A DNA stretch of 64,000 nt from Mesorhizobium sp. B1-1-8 (GCF_006442795.2 NZ_CP083956.1:2333501-2397500); one strand, 5' to 3'; counted from the first letter of the stretch, positions 43,859-52,967 are shown. The notes: generated by a model not told the origin, from the sequence alone. Numbers and translations: made by a program.

Positions 43859-44964
43859 GCTGCACTTTCGACATCCAGATCGAGCACCGGACGTACCGAT
43901 CTTGCCTGCGTAAGCGCGGATGTGAACTCTCGTGCTCGAGCGGCTCCGGTGTGTTTTGCCAGGACCAGCGAATGGGCCTGCCTGGCCATAGAGTGCCTGG
44001 CGCGGTCAGACTGCCCCAGAAGGATTCCCGTCACATCATCTGCGCTGCCGGCCGTCTGTATCGCCGTAGCCGGAAAGAAACTGTCGAGGCCGGGCCAGCA
44101 ATCGCTGATGATCGGCGTTCCGCATGCCGCGGCTTCGAAAAGCCGGACGCTGGGCGACCATCCGGCTGCGATCATCGAGGTGCGTGTCACGTTCAGCGTG
44201 TATCGCTGCCGGCTATAGAACCCGGCATGCTCGGCGGGCGGCAGGTGCTCGATCCGCTCGACATTGTCGGGCCAGGCAATATCGTGCGGGTATTGCGAGC
44301 CCGCGACGACGAAACGTCGATCCGGGAGACGACGCGCTGGCTCGAGCAGAAGCGTTTCCAGGGTCTGCTGGCGGTCCGGACTGTAGGTGCCGAGATAGCC
44401 CAGATCCCATTCGATCGTATTTCGGTTTCGGTGGTGCCGCTCGGGGTCGACGGAGCAGTATAGCGGTTCGGCCCGACGCGCGCCGAATTCGAGCTGCAGG
44501 CGTTCGAGGGTCGGTCCGCCCGTGAAGGAGAAATAGACATCGAAATAGGGTATCTGCCGGCGGGCGAGATAGTCGCAATCATCTTCGGCAACCCTGGCCA
44601 GCGTCACCGGCGTGTCGATGTCATAGAAACAGAATTGCCCGGTGCACAGCGAAGCGAGGTCGTCGATGACCGCCCTGCCTTCAGGCACAAACGAGCCGAC
44701 GACCACGACATCGGCCTGCCGAAGGTCTCGTTCATGGTTGCGGCGGAGCTCTGGGACCGTGTCGTAATAGCGCAAGTGGCAAAAATCCGGGTCGCGCAGG
44801 TCGCGGTGATGCGCGTACCAGGGCACGTCGCGTTCCAGGAACGTGATGCGATGGCCGAGCTTGTTGAGCGCCCGCAGCAGTCCCCGAAAAGTCGTCGCAT
44901 GGCCGTTGCCCCAGGAAGAGGACAGCGAAAGACCCAGGAACACGATGTCGAGTGCCTTTGTCAT
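43855..44964 (-). CDS. CgeB-like glycosyltransferase
   Basis: This 369-residue protein begins DIVFLGLSLSSSWGNGHATT and carries the C-terminal motif RYTLNVTRTSMIAAGWSPS followed by LFEAAACGTPIISDCWPGLD. It is the closest paralogue of the operon A protein at 32891-33991, sharing the order of motifs throughout. It overlaps both neighbours by four bases. The sugar donor is unknown. Confidence 0.88.
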   Translation of the reverse strand: MTKALDIVFLGLSLSSSWGNGHATTFRGLLRALNKLGHRITFLERDVPWYAHHRDLRDPDFCHLRYYDTVPELRRNHERDLRQADVVVVGSFVPEGRAVIDDLASLCTGQFCFYDIDTPVTLARVAEDDCDYLARRQIPYFDVYFSFTGGPTLERLQLEFGARRAEPLYCSVDPERHHRNRNTIEWDLGYLGTYSPDRQQTLETLLLEPARRLPDRRFVVAGSQYPHDIAWPDNVERIEHLPPAEHAGFYSRQRYTLNVTRTSMIAAGWSPSVRLFEAAACGTPIISDCWPGLDSFFPATAIQTAGSADDVTGILLGQSDRARHSMARQAHSLVLAKHTGAARAREFTSALTQARSVRPVLDLDVESAA

Positions 44965-46055
44965 TCTGCGGCCTCCACGGTCCGGCGCTCGAAATGCGCC
45001 TTGAAAATTGCGTCAACCAGTTCAGCCCTTAGCGTGTAGGTATGCTCGGCCAGAACGCGCCGAAGCGCCGCCGCGCCGATCGCCTTCGCTCGCCGTGGCG
45101 TGAGCGTGCACATGATCTCGGCGACATCGGCGCCGTCCCGCGCGACCAGGATTTCCTCGCCGGGCGCCAGGAACATCTCGATGCCGACCCAGGCATCCGT
45201 GATAAGGCATGCACCGGCGCCTGCCGCCTCGAACACCCGCGTTGCCGGCGAAAAGCCGTTGCTGGCCATGCTGTCGCGGTTGATGTTCAGCACCGCCTTC
45301 GGGGTGACGTTGAAGGCGTTGTGGTCGCGCGTACCGACGTGGCCGAGCCAGGAGACATTCGCAGGCAATAGCTTGTCACCCCAGCCGGACCCGCCGAGCA
45401 GGAAGCTTTGGCCGGCCAGGGCACGGGCGGGCTCGAGAAAGAAGGAATCGACCCGCGCCTCGCGGTCCGGCAGGCGATTGCCAAGGAAGGCCAGATCGCA
45501 AGCAAAGCGGGAGTCCATCGCGACAGGGTGATGCGTTTCGGGATCGAGCGCGTTGTAGATCGGCACGCATTCGGCCGCGCCAAGAGCGCGATAATCCCGC
45601 ACGACGGGATCGCCGCCGCCATAGGTCAGCACGAGGCCGATCCTCTTCAGCGCTTCGTGGAGAGGATGGCCGGGATGGCTCCGCAATTCGCTGAGCGTCG
45701 CCGGGGCGTCGACGTCCCAGAACACCGTCAGCGCGTCCGGGCCAGCGTGGTCCAGCACTGCGCTCAACAGCGCTTCGTCTTCAAAGCCGACACCACTTGC
45801 CTTGACCACGATGTCAGCCTGCGCAGCGCATGAAGCGGCCTGCATCAGCGCATCCGGCGTCGCCTCGTAGACGACGACGTTGCACCAGTCGGGAACCTCG
45901 ATGTCACGGTGCTTCTGCCGGTCAAAGGCGTCCGGCTCGTAGAAGACGATGTCGTAACCGCGCCGGGAAAGCGCCTTCAGCAGGCCGCGATAATAGGTAG
46001 CGGCGCCGTTCCAGTAGGACGACAGCAGGCTGGACCCGTAAAAGGCGATTTTCAT
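44961..46055 (-). CDS. CgeB-like glycosyltransferase
   Basis: This 364-residue protein begins MKIAFYGSSLLSSYWNGAAT and has the C-terminal motif KAVLNINRDSMASNGFSPAT then VFEAAGAGACLITDAWVG. It is a more distant paralogue of the neighbouring proteins. In the middle, LVLTYGGGDPVVRDYRALG corresponds to the LSYTGGPALDALKTMLG region of the operon A protein. Four-base overlaps on both sides make it part of operon B. Confidence 0.87.
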   Translation of the reverse strand: MKIAFYGSSLLSSYWNGAATYYRGLLKALSRRGYDIVFYEPDAFDRQKHRDIEVPDWCNVVVYEATPDALMQAASCAAQADIVVKASGVGFEDEALLSAVLDHAGPDALTVFWDVDAPATLSELRSHPGHPLHEALKRIGLVLTYGGGDPVVRDYRALGAAECVPIYNALDPETHHPVAMDSRFACDLAFLGNRLPDREARVDSFFLEPARALAGQSFLLGGSGWGDKLLPANVSWLGHVGTRDHNAFNVTPKAVLNINRDSMASNGFSPATRVFEAAGAGACLITDAWVGIEMFLAPGEEILVARDGADVAEIMCTLTPRRAKAIGAAALRRVLAEHTYTLRAELVDAIFKAHFERRTVEAAE

Positions 46056-47182
46056 GCGGCGGCCTCCTTTGCCGGCACCCTATCGGCCGCACGGCGATTG
46101 CCGCATGCGGCGAGTATGTCGAACAATTCGTCGGCGCGGTGCCGGCATGTGTGCCGCGCGAGAATGGTTTCCAGTCCTGCTGCCGCCAGAGCCTTCGCAA
46201 GGCAGGCGTCGTGCAGCACGTCGCGCAGGTGCCGGCGCATCTCGGTGCCGCCGCGGGCAAAGAGAAAGTCCTTGCCGGGGCGGAACAGCCCTTCGGCGTC
46301 CGACCATGGCGCCGAGATAAGGGGGATGCCGCAGGCCAATGCCTCGAACATGCGGATCGTGGGAATGCCGGGCAGGTGTTCCCGGTAGGGCCGGCGCGGG
46401 ATGTGCACTGTGACGCTATGCTGCGCGAACGCCTTCGGGACGTCGGCATTGGCGATCCAACCCTCATGACGCAAGCCGGCGTCGGCGAGCGCGGCCCGTG
46501 CTTGCGCTGGGTAGCGCACGCCATGAACGGTTCCCGACAGGCCAAGCTCGCCTGCCGGTTCGACAAGGAATTCCTGGATTTCGGCGCTGCGTTCGTCATC
46601 GCCCCAGTTGCCGATCCAGACCAGGTCGGATACGGGATCGACGTCGGGAAATGGCTTGAACAGGCGTTCGTCCGCCGCCTCATGCCAGGTGAAAGCCCGT
46701 TTGCCCCAGCCGGCGCGAAGATAGCTCTCCCGCAGTGTCTCGCCGAATACCAGGACGCCGTCATAGTGCTCGAGATTCAGCGCCGACATCGACTGCGTCG
46801 CCGATACGGCGCGGTGATGCGTGTCGTGGAACAGCAGCGTGAAATTGCCGCCATTGAGCCTGGCCCGCCCGATACGCGCGACAAGCTCCGGATCGGTCCA
46901 TTCATGGACGATCACCACATCCGCGCCCGCAATCCAGGCCTCGTGATCGAAGGACGCGTCGTAGGTCACCGGCATCAGCTCGGGAAAGTCCTTCCTGAAA
47001 CGCTCGACGGCGAAGGGGCCTTGCTCGGCCAGCAGGTTCGAACGGCTCCAACCGTCCGCGGGTTCGAGCGCGATCGCATGATGCGCGCCCGCGACAAGCT
47101 CGCGCATGATGCCGCGCTGGAAATGCGCATTGCCGTGGTTCCAGTCGGATACAATGGAATGGGTGTAGAATACGAAATGCAT
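46052..47182 (-). CDS. CgeB-like glycosyltransferase
   Basis: This 376-residue protein begins MHFVFYTHSIVSDWNHGNAH and ends with HIPRRPYREHLPGIPTIRMF then EALACGIPLISAPWSDAEGL. The C-terminal glycosyltransferase domain resembles its three paralogues; the N-terminal half is less alike. It starts two bases after the GT4 gene and overlaps the next by four. The conserved block suggests stepwise addition of several sugars. Confidence 0.86.
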   Translation of the reverse strand: MHFVFYTHSIVSDWNHGNAHFQRGIMRELVAGAHHAIALEPADGWSRSNLLAEQGPFAVERFRKDFPELMPVTYDASFDHEAWIAGADVVIVHEWTDPELVARIGRARLNGGNFTLLFHDTHHRAVSATQSMSALNLEHYDGVLVFGETLRESYLRAGWGKRAFTWHEAADERLFKPFPDVDPVSDLVWIGNWGDDERSAEIQEFLVEPAGELGLSGTVHGVRYPAQARAALADAGLRHEGWIANADVPKAFAQHSVTVHIPRRPYREHLPGIPTIRMFEALACGIPLISAPWSDAEGLFRPGKDFLFARGGTEMRRHLRDVLHDACLAKALAAAGLETILARHTCRHRADELFDILAACGNRRAADRVPAKEAAA

Positions 47183-47184
47183 GG

Positions 47185-48285
47185 TCAGCGCCCCGCAACG
47201 GCCATCGCCGCGCGATCGTAGATTTCACTCATCGCGGTCGCCTGCGCGTGCGGCGAGTATTTGCGCGCGCGACGGGCGGCGCGCCGGCCGAGCTGGCGCC
47301 GCAAGCCTTCGTCGCGGGAGAGATGGGCGATGCATCCGGCAAGCGCATGCGGATCATGCTTGTCGAAGAACATAGCCGCGCCGTCCCAGAGCTCGCGATA
47401 CGTCGCAGTGTCGGCGAGGACCAGCGGCGCGCCCGAGAACGCGGCTTCCAGAGCGGCAAGGCCGAAGGGCTCGTAGATCGATGTCGAAACGAAAATGCCG
47501 GCCCGCGCCATCCGCTGACGTACTTGGGCATGGCCGATCGAGCCGAGCGCGATGCAATGATCGAGATGCGCCGTCTGCCCGTCCGGCCCGTCGAGCGGAC
47601 CGGCTGCGTACACCGGCCATTCAGTGATTGCAGCCGCGGCATCCAGCACAGCAGCGTTCTTTCCTTCATCCCACCAGCGGGCGGCGGCCAGGACGAAAGG
47701 CTCGCGCCGCACGGCGATCGGGCCGGGAAGTGCACTGTTGTGGACGACGCTCAACCGCTCTACCGGCCCGTAGCAGGCCTCAAGCATGTCGGCGTGGCTT
47801 CGGCTGGGCGCCACCACAATATCTGCGCGATTGAAACCGGCCCTGTTGCGGTCTTTCTGCCAGGCCCAGCTGCCGCTCGGGGTTTGACCGCGCACGGCAT
47901 GCAGCCACGTCACGACGCAGGAATGCGAGACCGCGAGGACGGGGCAGGGCAGATCGACCTTGGCGGCCTGGGCCGGAGCGTTAAGATGAACGAGGTCCGC
48001 CGCATAGGCCGTTGCAAGCTTGCGAAGCTCGCCGGGCAAGCCGTCGAGATCGCTCTCGTTGCGCGTCATCCAGTCCGGAGGGCTCTCGAGCCATGCGAGC
48101 GTTGCGAAGGATTGCGCCTCTTGCGCCTGCTCCTGGGAAGGCCGAGGCCCCAGCCCGGCTAACATAACGCTGTGGCCTCGGGCGGTGAGTTCGCGCGCCA
48201 GGTCCAGCGAATAGCGCCAGACCCCACCCACGGCGTCGGTGGTCATCAGGATGCGCCGCGGGCGATGGATCAATGATTGCAGCAT
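47185..48285 (-). CDS. Glycosyltransferase family 4 protein
   Basis: This 366-residue GT-B enzyme has the N-terminal loop TTDAVGGVWRYSLDLAREL near residues 15-33 and the donor-site motif IYEPFGLAALEAAFSGAPLV. It overlaps the radical SAM gene by 16 bases. It is a second, distinct GT4 beside that in operon A. The sugar transferred is unknown. Confidence 0.9.
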   Translation of the reverse strand: MLQSLIHRPRRILMTTDAVGGVWRYSLDLARELTARGHSVMLAGLGPRPSQEQAQEAQSFATLAWLESPPDWMTRNESDLDGLPGELRKLATAYAADLVHLNAPAQAAKVDLPCPVLAVSHSCVVTWLHAVRGQTPSGSWAWQKDRNRAGFNRADIVVAPSRSHADMLEACYGPVERLSVVHNSALPGPIAVRREPFVLAAARWWDEGKNAAVLDAAAAITEWPVYAAGPLDGPDGQTAHLDHCIALGSIGHAQVRQRMARAGIFVSTSIYEPFGLAALEAAFSGAPLVLADTATYRELWDGAAMFFDKHDPHALAGCIAHLSRDEGLRRQLGRRAARRARKYSPHAQATAMSEIYDRAAMAVAGR

Positions 48286-49562
48286 GAGGACTCCAACTCG
48301 GCCAGGGCGCGCGGGCGCTGGTCCTGGATGTCGCTGAACGTGCGGAACGAGGCCAGGTAGTGCTCATGCGCACGCTCCCAGGCCAAATCGTCAGGCTCGC
48401 CCCACAGCTCGCGGTAGCTTGGCGAGCTCGGATAGGGATAGAGCGGCACCGGCTCGTTGGCCCAGACGCCGTTGTCGATGAGGTGCTTGCGCCAATACTG
48501 CACCAGCGCCGGATCGTCCTCGACCACGCCGATCAGATTGGCCTGGACGAAAGGAACATGGCGGCGGGCATCGACCAGCAGCGCGGCCAGTTCCTCGGTG
48601 CCCAGCCGACAGCGCTTGGCCAGCATCTCGCGGCCTTCGACGGTCAGGCTCTCGAGGCCGGCTTCGATCGAGACGCAGCCGGCCTCGCCCAACAATTCCA
48701 GCAACTCCGGTTTCCAGAGATCGATGCGCGTCTGGACGCCGAATTGGATATCTCGGTCGATAAGGGCCTCGAGCAGCGCCTTCTGCGGCAGGAAAATCTC
48801 GTCGATGAAATAGATGTAGCCGATGCCTTGCCCGATCAGACCGTCGATCTCGGCAACGATGGCATCGTGATTCCTGCGACGGTAAGCGTCGCGAAAATCG
48901 ATCTTGGCGCAGAAGCTGCAATTATAGGGGCAGCCGCGCGAAGCCTCCACCTCTGCCCCGGCGCCCTTCCGGTCCGCGTCGAACCGATGATGGTGGTGCG
49001 AGTGGACGGCAATCCAGTCGGACGGCCAATGAAGTGCCGGGTGGTCGACGAAGCGGCTGACGCTTACACTACCGTTGCAGGCCAACGCGCCGCTCTCGAG
49101 CCGCGCCGTGTGAGGGACGGCGCTCCAGTCGCTCTGCCCGGCAAGCTCCGCCACCACCTCCTCGCATTCGCCGCGCACGACAGCATCGACGCCAAGCTTG
49201 CGCAGCGTAGGGGTGGGCGTCGCAGAGCCATGCGGCCCGACGGCGACGGTGCGCCCGCCGCGCCCCTCGAGATGGTTCAGGAATTCCGCCGGTACCCGCA
49301 GCTCCGGCGGTGCGCAGCGCCAGAAGAGGTAAGTCGGCGCGGTGGTCACGACGGTCATGTCCGGCCCGAACGCCGCCACATGCTCGGCAAGTTCCGCGTT
49401 GTCGAGGTTCTGCAATTGCCCGTCCAGCATCAGCACGGCGTGACCGTTGGCCTCCAGCAGGGCTTTGCAGTAGCCAAGCTCCAGCGGCAGATGCGGCTGG
49501 CGGCAGCCGAAATAGATGCTGTGCTCGTATGTCCAATGCGGATTGACCAGTGCGACTTTCAT
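48270..49562 (-). CDS. B12-binding-domain radical SAM protein
   Basis: This 430-residue protein has an N-terminal cobalamin-type Rossmann domain (start MKVALVNPHWTYEHSIYFG) and a radical SAM core with the cluster motif RGCPYNCSFCAK. The usual DxHxxG cobalamin histidine is not evident, so B12 may be bound without it or not at all. Such enzymes perform methylation or carbon-skeleton chemistry on unactivated positions. I recall a described B12/radical SAM family from rhizobial oligosaccharide clusters. The ATG at 49562 overlaps the epimerase stop by four bases. Confidence 0.9.
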   Translation of the reverse strand: MKVALVNPHWTYEHSIYFGCRQPHLPLELGYCKALLEANGHAVLMLDGQLQNLDNAELAEHVAAFGPDMTVVTTAPTYLFWRCAPPELRVPAEFLNHLEGRGGRTVAVGPHGSATPTPTLRKLGVDAVVRGECEEVVAELAGQSDWSAVPHTARLESGALACNGSVSVSRFVDHPALHWPSDWIAVHSHHHHRFDADRKGAGAEVEASRGCPYNCSFCAKIDFRDAYRRRNHDAIVAEIDGLIGQGIGYIYFIDEIFLPQKALLEALIDRDIQFGVQTRIDLWKPELLELLGEAGCVSIEAGLESLTVEGREMLAKRCRLGTEELAALLVDARRHVPFVQANLIGVVEDDPALVQYWRKHLIDNGVWANEPVPLYPYPSSPSYRELWGEPDDLAWERAHEHYLASFRTFSDIQDQRPRALAELESSCCNH

Positions 49563-50632
49563 GCGACGTACCTCGCGACTTCGGGGCGCGGCTGGAGACG
49601 ATGCCGCAACAGCCAGCCGGCAAGGTCGCTGACGCCTTCGCGCCACGGGACACGCGCCCGCCAGCCCAGCGCCGCCTCAATCTTGCGGGTGTCGGCGACA
49701 AAGAAGGGCTGGTCGCCGGTACGTTGCGGATCGTAGCGAAGCGCGATGTCGCGGCCGGTTATGGCGGCGATCTCGGACAGCAGCATTCGCAGGCTGACCG
49801 CATTATGCGGTCCGCCGCCGAGGTTGAAGGCCTGACCCTTGAGATCTTCGATGCTGGCCACCACGGCGCGATAGGCGGCAACGGCGTCGGACACGTGCAG
49901 GATGTCGCGCACCTGTTTGCCGTCGCCGTAGATCGTTATGGGCCGCCCGCTGAGCACGCTCAGCAGGAAATGCGCGACCCAACCCTGGTCCTCGGTGCCG
50001 AACTGCCGCGGCCCGTAGATGCAGCTCATGCGCAGCACCGCCGTCGACAGGCCGTAGGATTTGGCATAATCGAGGACATATTGGTCGGCCGCACCCTTCG
50101 AGCAGCCATACGGAGTGCAGAAATCGAGGCCGATCGTCTCATCCACGCCATTGGCGCGGATGGCTTCGCTGGTAGGTTCGTAACGATCGTCCCCCTCCCG
50201 CACCGCGAGCTGGGGCAGGCTGCCGTAGACCTTGTTAGTGCTGGCGAAGATTACCGGAGCGCTCATTCGCCGCGCCGCCTCAAGCACATTGAACGTGCCT
50301 TTGAGATTGATGTCGAGGTCTTCCGCAGGATCAACCAGGCTCGTGGTCACGGCAGTCTGGGCGGCCAGATGGAAGATTGCCCTGGCGGGCGCCAAGGCCG
50401 AAGCCAGCCTGTCCCGGTCGCGTATATCGACGGTTTCCACGCTGAGATGGCCGCCGTGCTTTTGCGCCAGCCATTCGAGGTTCTGCTCGACGCCGGGACG
50501 GCTGAGATTGTCGATGACCAGCACCGGCTCGCCATCCGACAACAGGCTGTCGGCAAGATTGGAGCCGATGAAGCCACTGCCGCCCACAATCGCCACCGGC
50601 GCCTTGCGAAGGTTGCGATGCCGCTCACTCAT
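49559..50632 (-). CDS. NAD-dependent epimerase, CDP-paratose 2-epimerase-like
   Basis: This 357-residue extended SDR has VGGSGFIGSNLADSLLSDG near residues 16-34, NLSRPGVEQNLEWL, HLAAQTAVTTSLVDPAEDLD and FASTNKVYGSL, with the active-site YGCSKGAADQY. The NLSRxGxxxNLxWL and STNKVYG stretches are characteristic of CDP-paratose/CDP-tyvelose epimerases, so it may act at C2 of a nucleotide sugar. Its ends overlap both neighbouring genes by four bases. Confidence 0.88.
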   Translation of the reverse strand: MSERHRNLRKAPVAIVGGSGFIGSNLADSLLSDGEPVLVIDNLSRPGVEQNLEWLAQKHGGHLSVETVDIRDRDRLASALAPARAIFHLAAQTAVTTSLVDPAEDLDINLKGTFNVLEAARRMSAPVIFASTNKVYGSLPQLAVREGDDRYEPTSEAIRANGVDETIGLDFCTPYGCSKGAADQYVLDYAKSYGLSTAVLRMSCIYGPRQFGTEDQGWVAHFLLSVLSGRPITIYGDGKQVRDILHVSDAVAAYRAVVASIEDLKGQAFNLGGGPHNAVSLRMLLSEIAAITGRDIALRYDPQRTGDQPFFVADTRKIEAALGWRARVPWREGVSDLAGWLLRHRLQPRPEVARYVA

Positions 50633-51735
50633 GACACCAGCCCCCGCTCCTCAAGCTCGCGCTTCATATCCGCGCCGCGGTCGATGACGACGGTGTTGCG
50701 AACCCAGGCCGCGAACTCACCGAGCGAATTCTCAAGCTGGTGGCGCGGCTCGAAGCCAAGCAGCTCGCGCGCCTTGGCAATGTCGGCAAAGCAGTTGCGG
50801 ATGTCGCCGGAGCGCGCCTTGCCGAGGATTTCGGGCGGCCGCTTCGGAACGCCCATCGCTTCGGCAAGCAGCCGGGCGACCTCGCTGATGGTGTAGGACC
50901 GTCCGCTGCCGATATTGATCGCATGACCGGCGGCCTGGCGTTGCTCCAGCGCCAGCCGGAAGGCGCGGGCCGCATCCCGCACATGGACGAAGTCGCGCTT
51001 TTGCTCGCCGTCCTCGAAGATCATCGGCCGCTTGCCGTTGGCGAGCCGCGAGGCGAAGTTGGCGAGCACGCCTGTATAGGGATTTGCGAGCGCTTGACCG
51101 GCGCCGAAGACGTTGAACAGGCGCAACGCCACTGCATCGACGTTATATGCCTGGCCGAAGATCAGCACCGCGCGCTCCTGCGCATATTTGGTCAGCGCGT
51201 AGATCGAGGCGAGGTCGGGACGCTTCTCCTCGTCAGTCGGAATCGGCGACAGCGTTTCGCCCGCAGCCGACAGCGGCTCCCATTGGCCGTTCCTGATATC
51301 GCTTGGGTTACGATGGGCATTGTCGACACGCTGCCCGTCCGGTGTCTCGTAGAGGCCTTCGCCGTAGATGCTCATCGACGAAGCGACGACTATCCGTTCG
51401 ACCGGTTTCTTGATCAATGCCTCGAGCAGGGTCGCGGTGCCGAGATCGTTGGCGCCGACATAGCGGGCGATCTCGTACATGGATTGGCCGACGCCGACCT
51501 CGGCAGCGAGGTGGATGACGGTGTCGACATCCAATACCGCCTCGGCGACCGCGTCCCGATCACGCACGTCTCCCCTTATCAGTTCGGCACCCGCTGGAAT
51601 GCTGACGGTTTCGCTGCCATGCACCTGGTCCAGAAGTGCGTCCAGGACGCGGACCTCGTAGCCATGTTCGATGAGTTCCTGGGCGACATGCCGGCCAATA
51701 AAACCGCAGCCTCCCGTAACCAGGACACGTTTCAC
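50629..51735 (-). CDS. NAD-dependent sugar epimerase/dehydratase
   Basis: This 368-residue protein begins KRVLVTGGCGFIGRHVAQEL. The catalytic motif YALTKYAQE and the later LRLFNVFGAGQALANPYTGV are UDP-glucose-4-epimerase-like. An insert near residues 140-165 (NAHRNPSDIRNGQWEPLSAA) is unusual for this family. GTG at 51735 has AAGGAG with five-base spacing; the frame upstream is antisense. It is the first gene of operon B, and a stress-type promoter candidate lies at 51770-51794. Confidence 0.9.
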   Translation of the reverse strand: MKRVLVTGGCGFIGRHVAQELIEHGYEVRVLDALLDQVHGSETVSIPAGAELIRGDVRDRDAVAEAVLDVDTVIHLAAEVGVGQSMYEIARYVGANDLGTATLLEALIKKPVERIVVASSMSIYGEGLYETPDGQRVDNAHRNPSDIRNGQWEPLSAAGETLSPIPTDEEKRPDLASIYALTKYAQERAVLIFGQAYNVDAVALRLFNVFGAGQALANPYTGVLANFASRLANGKRPMIFEDGEQKRDFVHVRDAARAFRLALEQRQAAGHAINIGSGRSYTISEVARLLAEAMGVPKRPPEILGKARSGDIRNCFADIAKARELLGFEPRHQLENSLGEFAAWVRNTVVIDRGADMKRELEERGLVS

Positions 51736-51769
51736 GAGAACTCCTTGCGGATTTTGCGTTGGGCTCCCG

Positions 51770-51794
51770 AACTGCGGGACAAAAGGTTTGTTCC
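51770..51794 (-). promoter_or_regulatory. EcfG-type promoter candidate for glycan operon B
   Basis: Minus strand GGAAC, 16 bases, AGTT (also GGAAC-N18-TT), ending 35 bases before the GTG of the first gene of operon B. The same form stands before operon A. Confidence 0.55.
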
Positions 51795-51851
51795 CTGCAT
51801 CATCAAAGTTCCCTCTGTGGCGCAGGCGTCGGCAGGCCGCCTGCACGCTAG

Positions 51852-51876
51852 GGAACTTTGCCCTTTGCGCGCCGTT
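51852..51876 (+). promoter_or_regulatory. EcfG-type promoter of small protein gene at 51915
   Basis: GGAAC, 16 bases, CGTT: an exact consensus match. It ends 38 bases before the ATG. Confidence 0.8.
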
Positions 51877-51914
51877 AGGGCCGCTCACCGACATGCGGCG
51901 AGAAAGGGAAATCC

Positions 51915-52187
51915 ATGTCCGAGGCGAAGACGACCACCAATCACGACGAGATCCGCAAATGGGTGGAGGAGAGAGACGGCCATCCCGCGGTGGTTCGCAC
52001 GAAAGGCGAGGGCGGCATCCTGCGCATCGACTTCGGCGAACCGGAGGAGACGCTCGAACCCATCGAGTGGGATGAGTTCTTCCGGATATTCGAGGAGAAC
52101 GATCTTGCCTTCCTGCGCCAGGACCAGTCCGGGAGCGGAGGAAAGAGCCGCTTCAATAAATTCGTCGAGCGCAGCCGGAAGACCTGA
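51915..52187 (+). CDS. Small acidic protein, paralogue of the one at 55797
   Basis: This 90-residue protein contains TTTNHDEIRKWVEERDGHPA, then GILRIDFGEPEETLEPIEWD and FFRIFEENDLAFLRQD. A paralogue with the same layout lies 3.6 kb away. The family is widespread in rhizobia but, as far as I know, has no assigned function. The perfect stress promoter upstream suggests induction with the general stress response. AAAGGGAAA precedes the ATG. Confidence 0.88.
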   Translation: MSEAKTTTNHDEIRKWVEERDGHPAVVRTKGEGGILRIDFGEPEETLEPIEWDEFFRIFEENDLAFLRQDQSGSGGKSRFNKFVERSRKT

Positions 52188-52327
52188 ACGCGCGCCGGCA
52201 TTGCTGCACATTGCGTTGCGACGAGATCGACGTTACGCGATCTTACGGCCAGTTGTGTATCGCCAAAAGCAGCGCGGATATCCGATTGAAGACTTGAGAT
52301 ATTGGCCAGATGTGGCCGCCGCGGGAC

Positions 52328-52353
52328 GGAACCAATCCCAGGATCCGGCCGTT
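52328..52353 (+). promoter_or_regulatory. EcfG-type promoter of small protein gene at 52379
   Basis: GGAAC, 17 bases, CGTT: an exact consensus match ending 25 bases before the ATG. Confidence 0.8.
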
Positions 52354-52378
52354 CCAGCGTGAGCGCGGAGCGTCAGCC

Positions 52379-52618
52379 ATGGGCACCTTTTCTGATCTGG
52401 ACAAAAAGCTGACCGAAAACATCTATGATCACGGAAGTCGGTTGACCGACCCCAGCGCTGATCTGCCAAGGCAGATCAAAGAAACGGTCGATCTTCTCAT
52501 GCCGTTCGTCCAGCCGCAGGCGCGTGAAGCGGTGAGGCTGCAAATCCTCGGCATCATTCACGAGCACATATTTGACGAGACCGAGACTGGACCGGCAGAT
52601 CCTGCGGCCAAGGAATGA
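52379..52618 (+). CDS. Small acidic protein of unknown function
   Basis: This 79-residue protein reads MGTFSDLDKKLTENIYDHGS, then LTDPSADLPRQIKETVDLLM and ILGIIHEHIFDE. It is mostly helical and soluble. The ATG at 52379 follows CGGAG; the frame extends upstream to 52310, but that part contains the promoter. No family recognised. Confidence 0.75.
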   Translation: MGTFSDLDKKLTENIYDHGSRLTDPSADLPRQIKETVDLLMPFVQPQAREAVRLQILGIIHEHIFDETETGPADPAAKE

Positions 52619-52807
52619 GAGAAGCTTTGCTGCTCGCGGCATCGATTTCTGCGGCGGCGCGGCTCTTGCCGTGATCCGCGATGCGCTGGCCTAAAGAAGA
52701 TGGCTGGTCTCGCCCGCATCGTGCTCTGACGAACAGCGCAGGCTAACGCACGGTAGCCGTGGCAGAAGAGCATGGGATCGAGTCACTACCGGGCAAGATC
52801 CAAAACT

Positions 52808-52945
52808 TTACCCTTTGTCACCGCGCAATTCCCGGTGCTCGGTTTCACGCAGCAGCCGCACGATCGCATCGACTGGAGACGGATCGGCCGCCGGTTGCAT
52901 TTTGTGTCGCCAAAGATGGCGAAGAAGCCTTTTCAACGTGGGCAT
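52808..52945 (-). CDS. Short basic protein (45 residues)
   Basis: This short gene reads MPTLKRLLRHLWRHKMQPAA followed by DPSPVDAIVRLLRETEHREL. GGGAG lies eight bases before the ATG, and a stress-type promoter candidate lies directly upstream. It is below usual gene-calling length. The N-terminal amphipathic basic helix could bind membrane or nucleic acid. Family unknown; the antisense strand has an open frame too, so the call is tentative. Confidence 0.5.
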   Translation of the reverse strand: MPTLKRLLRHLWRHKMQPAADPSPVDAIVRLLRETEHRELRGDKG

Positions 52946-52967
52946 AAGAATACTCCCTAAGCTACCA

